Program-made: the position numbers and the translations under genes
Assembly (NCBI GenBank): GCA_014860725.1
Contig: JACZJD010000068.1
Span: 1 to 11,091, forward strand
Reading direction: 5' to 3'
DNA: 11,091 nt
Source of the DNA: Aquamicrobium sp.
Lineage (GTDB): Bacteria > Pseudomonadota > Alphaproteobacteria > Rhizobiales > Rhizobiaceae
Part shown: positions 6,525 through 11,091 of the stretch, in pieces
Layout of the letters: every line of letters starts with the position of its first letter
Numbering within the stretch: the first letter of the stretch is position 1
Notes under the pieces: model-generated
Told to the model about the DNA's origin: nothing
Database searches by the model: none
Seen by the model: the letters and a program-made list of their open reading frames with translations, nothing else

Positions 6525-6992
6525 TCAGGACCCGACCGGCCCGGCCGCTCTCCTCGCCTTCCTGAACGGGGCCATCGCGAGGCGGGCGAGCTCGTCCGCC
6601 CGCTCGTTCTCGGGGTGGCCGGCGTGGCCCTTCACCCAGTGCCACGTCACCTTGTGACGGCGGCGGGCCTCGTCCAGCGCCTGCCACAGCTCGGCGTTCT
6701 TGACCGGCTTCTTCGCCGCCGTCTTCCAGCCGTTCCGCTTCCAGCCCTCGATCCAGCCGGAGATGCCGTCCTTGACGTAGTTCGAGTCGGTGTGGAGATC
6801 GACGGCGCACGGCTCCTTCAGCGCGTTCAGCGCTTCGATCGCCGCCATCAGCTCCATGCGGTTGTTGGTGGTCTCGGCCTCGCCGCCCGACAGCTCCTTC
6901 TCGACGCCGTTGAAGCGCAGGATCGCACCCCAGCCGCCGGGGCCGGGATTGCCGGAGCACGCGCCGTCGGTGAAAATCTCCACCCGCTTCAT
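6525..6992 (-). CDS. rnhA: Ribonuclease HI
   Basis: A 155-residue ribonuclease HI that cleaves the RNA strand of RNA-DNA hybrids, removing R-loops and primer remnants. All catalytic residues are present, one position off the E. coli numbering: D9 in [18 protein letters not shown]47 in [14 protein letters not shown]69 in [13 protein letters not shown]123 in VKGHAGH, and D133 in NERADELA. The basic handle region [15 protein letters not shown] (85-99) is intact, so this is the E. coli-like substrate-binding form. The tail [16 protein letters not shown] is an ordinary variable end. ATG at 6992 overlaps the thrB stop by four bases (ATGA), so translation is probably coupled to thrB. It is the last gene of the minus-strand array, with a palindromic repeat directly after its stop. 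Confidence 0.97.
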   Translation of the reverse strand: MKRVEIFTDGACSGNPGPGGWGAILRFNGVEKELSGGEAETTNNRMELMAAIEALNALKEPCAVDLHTDSNYVKDGISGWIEGWKRNGWKTAAKKPVKNAELWQALDEARRRHKVTWHWVKGHAGHPENERADELARLAMAPFRKARRAAGPVGS

Positions 6993-7957
6993 GCCGGGTC
7001 GAGCCCGTATTCGGTCGCCGAGACGATCTGGCGGTGGAAGCGCATCTTGCGCACATATTCGAGCGGGTCGCGCTTCTTCACCATCGCGCCCTCGGGGCCG
7101 TGCAGCCAGTCGTAGAGCCGCGTCAGCATGAAGCGCAGCGCCGAGCCGCGCGCCAGAAGCGGCAGCACCGCCACCTCCCCCGGCGTCAGCGGCCGCACGC
7201 TCTGGTAGCCGGCCAGAAGCGCCGTGCCCTTGGTCAGGTTGAAGGCGCGGTCGCGCTCGAAGCACCAGGCATTGAGGCAGGTCGCCACGTCGTAGGCGAG
7301 GAAATCGTTGCAGGCGAAGTAGAAGTCGATCAGTCCCGAAAGCCGCTCGCCGAGAAAGAAGACGTTGTCGGGGAAGAGATCGGCATGGATGACGCCGGCG
7401 GGCAGATCGCCCGGCCAGCCGATCTCCAGCGCGGCGAAATCCGCGGCCACCTCGGCGCCGAGCCCGACCTCGACCTCGTCGGCGCGCTCGCGGCAGCCTT
7501 CCCACAGCGTGCGCCAGCCCGGCAGCGACAGGGCGTTGGGCCGCGAAAGCGGGAAATCCGCCCCCGCGACGTGCATGCGGGCGAGCGCCTCGCCCACGGC
7601 CCGGCAATGCGCCGCCGTCGGCCGGCGCGGCCACATGCCTTCGAGAAAGGTGATGATCGCGGCCGGCCGGCCGGCGAGCTCGCCGATCACCGCGCCGTCG
7701 CGCCGGTGCACCGGCAGCGGACAGGTCACGCCACGCTTCGCCAGATGCTCCATCAGGCCGAGGAAGAACGGCAGGTCGGCCCGCTCGACGCGCTTCTCGT
7801 AGAGCGTCAGGATGAAGAAGCCGCTCCCGGCATGCAGGATAAAGTTGGAATTCTCCGTGCCCTCCGCGATGCCCTTGTAGGACAGAAGCTCGCCGATGTC
7901 GTACTCGCGCAGGAAAGCCCCGAGCTCGGCCTCGGTGATGTCGGTATAGACGGCCAT
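6989..7957 (-). CDS. thrB: Homoserine kinase (APH-fold type)
   Basis: A 322-residue homoserine kinase of the aminoglycoside-phosphotransferase-like fold (the ThrB form of alphaproteobacteria and Pseudomonas, unrelated to the GHMP-type E. coli ThrB). It phosphorylates homoserine with ATP to O-phosphohomoserine, the substrate of threonine synthase. Sequence support: [16 protein letters not shown] (26-41) is the nucleotide loop region, [13 protein letters not shown] (189-201) is the Brenner catalytic loop with H191, D193 and N198, and [12 protein letters not shown] (208-219) carries the metal-binding D211 in DFY instead of DFG, which is usual in this group. Length is typical. The start codon shares one base with the ispH stop (TGATG at 7959-7955), and its own stop overlaps rnhA by four bases, so all three are likely co-translated. 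The downstream pathway enzyme, threonine synthase, is not in this window. Confidence 0.96.
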   Translation of the reverse strand: MAVYTDITEAELGAFLREYDIGELLSYKGIAEGTENSNFILHAGSGFFILTLYEKRVERADLPFFLGLMEHLAKRGVTCPLPVHRRDGAVIGELAGRPAAIITFLEGMWPRRPTAAHCRAVGEALARMHVAGADFPLSRPNALSLPGWRTLWEGCRERADEVEVGLGAEVAADFAALEIGWPGDLPAGVIHADLFPDNVFFLGERLSGLIDFYFACNDFLAYDVATCLNAWCFERDRAFNLTKGTALLAGYQSVRPLTPGEVAVLPLLARGSALRFMLTRLYDWLHGPEGAMVKKRDPLEYVRKMRFHRQIVSATEYGLDPA

Positions 7958-8952
7958 CAGGCGCTTCCGTTGACGAAGGCCATGTCGGCGGCGGTCAGCT
8001 CGACATCGCGCAGGGCGCGGTTGACGGGGAAGTTCTCCGTCTCCTCGGCGGTGATGGCGAGTTCCACCTTGACCTCGAAGCGCTCGCGGAAGGCGTCGAT
8101 GATCTCGTCGACGATGATCTCCGGCGCGGAAGCGCCGGCCGACAGGCCGAGGACGGCGATGTCGCCGATCTCCTGCCACGGGATTTCCGAGGCGCGCTGG
8201 ACGAGCAGTCCGCGCCTGGCGCCGGCGCGCTCGGCGACCTCGACCAGCCGCTTGGAGTTGGACGAGTTGGGCGCACCGACGACGAGGAACAGGTCCGCAC
8301 CGGGCGCGGCCTCCTTCACGGCGTCCTGCCGGTTGGTGGTGGCGTAGCAGATCGATTCGGCGGCCGGCGCCTGCAGGGCGGGGAAGCGCGCCTCGAGCGC
8401 GCGGATGATGCCGGCGGTATCCTCGACCGACAGCGTCGTCTGGGTGACGAAGCCCAGCGCCTGCGGATCGGCGGGCGCGATCCTCGCCGCGTCCTCCTCG
8501 GTCTCGACCAGCGTCACCGCGCCCTCCGGAAGCTGGCCCATCGTGCCGATGACCTCGGGGTGGCCGGCATGGCCGATCAGCAGCACATGGCGGCCCTGGC
8601 GGTGGTGGCGCATCGCCTGCTTGTGCACCTTGGAGACCAGCGGGCAGGTGGCGTCGAGATAGAACAGGTTGCGCGCCTCGGCATCCTGCGGCACCGATTT
8701 CGGCACGCCGTGGGCGGAGAAGACCACCGGCCGGTCGCCATGCTCGGGCGGGATTTCGGAAAGCTCCTCGACGAAGACCGCCCCGCGCTCCTGCAATCCC
8801 TCGACCACGTAACGGTTGTGGACGATCTCGTGGCGGACATAGACCGGGGCGCCGTATTTCTTCAGCGCCAGCACGACGATCTGGATGGCGCGGTCGACGC
8901 CGGCGCAGAAGCCGCGCGGGCCGCAGAGCCGGATCGTCAGGGGTTTCTTCAT
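7957..8952 (-). CDS. ispH: 4-hydroxy-3-methylbut-2-enyl diphosphate reductase
   Basis: A 331-residue iron-sulfur enzyme (IspH/LytB) making the final step of the non-mevalonate (MEP) isoprenoid pathway: reduction of HMBPP to isopentenyl and dimethylallyl diphosphates, feeding quinones, bactoprenol and hopanoids or carotenoids. The three cluster cysteines are present: C16 in [14 protein letters not shown]103 in [11 protein letters not shown], and C202 in [12 protein letters not shown]. The proton-relay glutamate is E133 in [14 protein letters not shown], and the diphosphate-binding motif PNSSNS is at 228-233. HEIVHN (41-46) and AHGVPKSV (80-87) are further family blocks. Length is normal. The start is ATG 8952, preceded by GAAGGAAGAACC (a good ribosome site); in-frame sequence upstream to 9084 overlaps SURF1 and is not coding. 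A 67-base gap separates it from SURF1, so it may have its own promoter as well as read-through. Confidence 0.97.
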   Translation of the reverse strand: MKKPLTIRLCGPRGFCAGVDRAIQIVVLALKKYGAPVYVRHEIVHNRYVVEGLQERGAVFVEELSEIPPEHGDRPVVFSAHGVPKSVPQDAEARNLFYLDATCPLVSKVHKQAMRHHRQGRHVLLIGHAGHPEVIGTMGQLPEGAVTLVETEEDAARIAPADPQALGFVTQTTLSVEDTAGIIRALEARFPALQAPAAESICYATTNRQDAVKEAAPGADLFLVVGAPNSSNSKRLVEVAERAGARRGLLVQRASEIPWQEIGDIAVLGLSAGASAPEIIVDEIIDAFRERFEVKVELAITAEETENFPVNRALRDVELTAADMAFVNGSA

Positions 8953-8998
8953 GGTTCTTCCTTCGGGCGTTCGCCACGCAGATGGCGGCTGGCGCCCC

Positions 8999-9028
8999 CG
9001 CCTGTCAAGTCGCCGCCGGTCAAGTCGC
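8999..9028. repeat. 15-base tandem duplication across the SURF1 stop codon
   Basis: CGCCTGTCAAGTCGC at 8999-9013 and CGCCGGTCAAGTCGC at 9014-9028 are adjacent copies with one mismatch. On the minus strand each contains CTTGAC, so the SURF1 stop (TGA at 9022-9020) is repeated 15 bases later. CTTGAC is also the usual alphaproteobacterial -35 box. No good -10 hexamer lies 16-18 bases downstream of the second copy, so a promoter for ispH is possible but unproven. Confidence 0.65.
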
Positions 9029-9772
9029 GGGACGCCGTCTGCGCCACAGCCAGACGCCGAGCACGCCGGCGAGCGCGGCGGCAAGCCCGTACCACGTCAC
9101 GGCATATTGCAGGTGGCTGTTCGGCAGGTCGATCAGGGTGACGCCGCCCACCGGCAGGCCGCCGGGATTGGGCGCATCGTCGGCGTCGATGAAGAAGCCG
9201 AGATAGTCCTCCCGCGTGCCGACGCCGGCGCTCGACGCCATGGCGTCGAGATCCTTCCAGTAGAAGATGTTCTTCGCCGGGTCGTTGTCGGGCATCAGCG
9301 AATTGGGCTTCTCCTCCACCCGGTTGCGGGCAAGGCCGGTCACGGTCTGCACGCCCTCGACCTGTCCTTCGGCGCGGGTCGCGGGGTCCTTGCGGTCGAA
9401 GGGGACGAAGCCGCGATTGACGAGGACGAGGCGCCCGTCGTCGAGCGCGAGCGGCGTGAAGACGAAGTAGCCGGACTGGCCCCGGTGGGTGGCGAAGAAA
9501 TGCCGCTCGCCCTCGTGGCGGAAGGTCCCCGACACCGTCACCGGCCAGTAGTCGACGTCGCCCGCATCGGCGAGGCGCGCCTCGATCTCGGCCAGCGGCC
9601 ACGGCGCGGAAGCGATGCGCTCGTCGATGGTGGCGATCAGCCCCTCCTTCCAGTGGAGCCGCTGCACCTGCCACGTGCCGAGCGCCAGAAGCACGGCGAA
9701 CGCGGCGAGCCCGAGGATGACGAGCAGGACCGCCCCGCCCCGCCCGGAACCGGCGACCTTCTCCGCGGTCAT
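9020..9772 (-). CDS. SURF1 family cytochrome c oxidase assembly protein
   Basis: A 250-residue inner-membrane protein of the SURF1/Shy1 family, needed for assembly of aa3-type cytochrome c oxidase, probably at haem a insertion into subunit I. The typical two-helix topology is visible: one helix at about 14-34 and one at about 226-243, with a periplasmic domain between. Family motifs are [16 protein letters not shown] (31-46), [12 protein letters not shown] (116-127), and [14 protein letters not shown] (218-231) leading into the last helix. Length is normal. The ATG at 9772 overlaps the DUF983 stop by four bases (ATGA), indicating coupling. The open frame upstream of 9772 reads through the DUF983 gene in another frame and is not part of this protein. 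It lies three genes behind coxC, as expected for an oxidase assembly factor. Confidence 0.95.
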   Translation of the reverse strand: MTAEKVAGSGRGGAVLLVILGLAAFAVLLALGTWQVQRLHWKEGLIATIDERIASAPWPLAEIEARLADAGDVDYWPVTVSGTFRHEGERHFFATHRGQSGYFVFTPLALDDGRLVLVNRGFVPFDRKDPATRAEGQVEGVQTVTGLARNRVEEKPNSLMPDNDPAKNIFYWKDLDAMASSAGVGTREDYLGFFIDADDAPNPGGLPVGGVTLIDLPNSHLQYAVTWYGLAAALAGVLGVWLWRRRRPAT

Positions 9773-10182
9773 GACCGGCCGTCCAGCCGCCCCTCGGCGG
9801 CCTTGTTGCGGTACTGGAGCACGATCAGCAGCCCCTTGATGACGCGCAGCGACACGAGCGACAGCACCAGCGTCAGCGGTATCCACAGCAGGAAATGCAG
9901 CCACAGCGCCGGGCCGTAGGACACCTCCATCCACAGCGCAAGGCCGACGACCACGAAGCCGATGAGCAGGATGACGAACACGGCCGGGCCGTCGCCGGCA
10001 TCCGCGAAGGAATAGTCGAGGCCGCAATTGCCGCAGCGCTCGCCGACGGCGAGGAACCCCTTGAACAGCCGCCCCTCGCCGCAGCGCGGACAGCGGCCGG
10101 ATAGCCCCGCCTTCACCGGATCGACCGGCGCCCAGATGGCGGTGTCGCCATCGTGGCCGTCCTTGGGGGCGCTCTCGTTCAT
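9769..10182 (-). CDS. DUF983 zinc-ribbon membrane protein
   Basis: A 137-residue protein of the DUF983 family. A four-cysteine ribbon, CPRCGEGRLFKGFL...CGNCGLDY (C31, C34, C50, C53), precedes two hydrophobic helices at about 66-84 and 91-113. The ribbon would face the cytoplasm and probably bind zinc. No biochemical function is established. In alphaproteobacteria the gene recurs between coxC and SURF1, so a part in oxidase assembly or metal handling is a fair inference but no more. ATG at 10182 follows GGAG at 10193-10190 (7-base spacing). The stop overlaps the SURF1 start by four bases, so the two are likely made together. A hairpin (10215-10244) lies between it and coxC and may lower its expression relative to the structural subunit. 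Confidence 0.93.
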   Translation of the reverse strand: MNESAPKDGHDGDTAIWAPVDPVKAGLSGRCPRCGEGRLFKGFLAVGERCGNCGLDYSFADAGDGPAVFVILLIGFVVVGLALWMEVSYGPALWLHFLLWIPLTLVLSLVSLRVIKGLLIVLQYRNKAAEGRLDGRS

Positions 10183-10214
10183 CGCTTCACTCCGTTCGGC
10201 CCTGCCGCATGCGA

Positions 10215-10244
10215 AGGGGCGGCCGCGTCGCCACGGCCGCCCCT
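10215..10244 (-). terminator. GC-rich hairpin between coxC and DUF983 (attenuator or RNA stabiliser)
   Basis: A perfect 11-pair stem, AGGGGCGGCCG at 10215-10225 and CGGCCGCCCCT at 10234-10244, with an 8-base loop, begins about 25 bases after the coxC stop. There is no T-run after it on the minus strand (TCGCATGC), so complete intrinsic termination is unlikely. Partial attenuation or protection of the coxC mRNA 3' end fits better, since the next gene in the same direction starts at 10182. Confidence 0.5.
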
Positions 10245-10269
10245 GATGTATCCTCTCGGAGGCTCCGCC

Positions 10270-11091
10270 TCAATGGACGGCGATGGTGCCGCCCGCCGAG
10301 CCCCAGACGTAGATGGCGGCGAAGAGGAAGAGCCACACCACGTCGACGAAATGCCAGTACCAGGCGGCCGCCTCGAAGCCGAAATGCTGCTTCGGCGTGA
10401 AATGTCCCGCCATTGCCCGGAACAGGCAGACGAGCAGGAAGACGGTGCCGATGAGCACGTGGAAGCCGTGGAAGCCGGTGGCCATGAAGAAGGTCGCGCC
10501 GTAGATCGACTCCTTGAAGGCGAAGGGCGCGGCCGCGTACTCGTAGGCCTGCACGCAGGAGAACAGCACGCCGAGCGCCACGGTGAGCGCGAGGCCCCAG
10601 ATCAGGCCCTTGCGGTCGTCGTGCAGCAGCGCGTGGTGCGCCCAGGTCACCGTCGTGCCCGACAGGAGCAGGATGATGGTGTTGTAGAGCGGCAGGTGGA
10701 AGGGATCGAGGACCTCGATGCCCTTCGGCGGCCACACGCCGCCGGTGTATTCGGTGCGCAGGACCTGCTGCGCCTCGCCGGGGAACAGGCTGGCGTCGAA
10801 GAAGGCCCAGAACCAGGCGGCGAAGAACATCACCTCCGAGGCGATGAACATGATCATGCCGTAGCGCAGGTGGATCGACACCACGCGCGTGTGATGCCCC
10901 TCATGCGCCTCGCGGATCGTGTCCGACCACCAGGCGAACATGACGTAGAGCACCAAAGCGAGGCCGACGAAGAACACCCACGGGGTCGCCAGCGGAATGC
11001 CGAGAAGCGAGAAATCGGCATTGCCCTTGAGATACTGCATCCAGCCGATGCCGCCGATCGCCAGCACGAAGGCGGCCAGCGAGCCGAGGAC
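10270..11091 (-). CDS. coxC: Cytochrome c oxidase subunit III, missing its N-terminus
   Basis: The frame is open to the window edge and encodes 273 residues of subunit III of aa3-type cytochrome c oxidase; roughly the first 20 residues and the start codon lie beyond 11091. The seven-helix pattern is visible, beginning with LAIGGIGWMQYL and ending with WYWHFVDVVWLFLFAAIYVWG. Key features are RYGMIMFIASEVMFFAAWFWAFF, containing the conserved membrane glutamate (SEVMFF) of helix III, TWAHHALLHDDRKG after helix IV, GFHGFHVLIGTVFL in helix VI, and the WYWHFVDVVWL signature of helix VII. Subunit III does not carry redox centres; it stabilises subunit I and sustains proton uptake and turnover. The gene heads the visible minus-strand array; other oxidase genes are probably beyond the window. 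It stands 87 bases from DUF983 with a hairpin between. The GTG at 11067 is internal, not the start. Confidence 0.97.
   Translation of the reverse strand, partial: VLGSLAAFVLAIGGIGWMQYLKGNADFSLLGIPLATPWVFFVGLALVLYVMFAWWSDTIREAHEGHHTRVVSIHLRYGMIMFIASEVMFFAAWFWAFFDASLFPGEAQQVLRTEYTGGVWPPKGIEVLDPFHLPLYNTIILLLSGTTVTWAHHALLHDDRKGLIWGLALTVALGVLFSCVQAYEYAAAPFAFKESIYGATFFMATGFHGFHVLIGTVFLLVCLFRAMAGHFTPKQHFGFEAAAWYWHFVDVVWLFLFAAIYVWGSAGGTIAVH

Noticed and set aside
7034..8347. A 437-codon plus-strand frame opposite thrB and ispH.
   Set aside because: Repetitive Arg/Ala/Gly-rich translation with no domain, and both genes on the other strand have intact catalytic motifs.
6989..8977. A 662-codon minus-strand frame that seems to fuse extra sequence to the N-terminus of homoserine kinase.
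   Set aside because: The upstream part is an out-of-frame reading of ispH with no domain. The thrB ATG overlaps the ispH stop and gives the normal kinase length.
9020..10027. A 335-codon frame giving SURF1 an 85-residue N-terminal extension.
   Set aside because: The extension reads the DUF983 gene in the wrong frame. SURF1 begins at 9772 just ahead of its first membrane helix, as in the family.
1..11091. Defence system, prophage, insertion sequence or integrated element.
   Set aside because: Every gene belongs to a common core family, base composition is even by eye, and no transposase, integrase, attachment site or tRNA is seen.

Overview
The window is GC-rich, densely coded chromosome of an alphaproteobacterium, most likely a Hyphomicrobiales (rhizobial) member close to Mesorhizobium and relatives. 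I base this on the aa3-oxidase block coxC-DUF983-SURF1 running into ispH-thrB-rnhA, on a free-standing DsbD-type periplasmic protein, on a YqgE protein beginning MDLLGRKK, and on rhizobial-style palindromic repeats between genes. The genus is inference; the class is well supported. I see no phage, plasmid, transposase, CRISPR array, tRNA or rRNA.

Left part, plus strand (1-3979): the C-terminal end of an M16 zinc-protease-family protein, a RimJ/RimL-like GNAT acetyltransferase, and, four bases after the GNAT stop, a large membrane c-di-GMP protein (signal peptide, periplasmic sensor, seven membrane helices, PAS, degenerate GGDEF, complete EAL). The three are tightly packed and probably co-transcribed. 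The EAL gene most likely starts at a TTG at 1091.

Middle (3980-6524): a long imperfect inverted repeat (4017-4202) fills the gap between the EAL gene and the convergent yqgE-family gene (minus). A 165-base divergent spacer separates that gene from a plus-strand pair: a secreted DsbD-N-like protein with a Cys-x3-Cys pair and a single-cysteine Prx5-type peroxiredoxin. A second palindromic repeat (6418-6511) lies between the peroxiredoxin gene and rnhA, again a convergent junction.

Right part, minus strand (6525-11091, read right to left): coxC (5' end outside the window), a DUF983 zinc-ribbon membrane protein, SURF1, ispH, thrB, rnhA. Three junctions overlap by 1-4 bases (DUF983/SURF1, ispH/thrB, thrB/rnhA), which suggests translational coupling. 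The front of the array makes and assembles cytochrome c oxidase. The back half serves isoprenoid synthesis, threonine synthesis and R-loop/primer removal.

Most of the window is conserved core genome. The items most worth a second look are the composite c-di-GMP sensor with its degenerate SGDQF site, the two palindromic repeats at convergent junctions, the secreted thiol protein next to the peroxiredoxin, and a 15-base tandem duplication across the SURF1 stop codon. I found no convincing undescribed multi-gene system.
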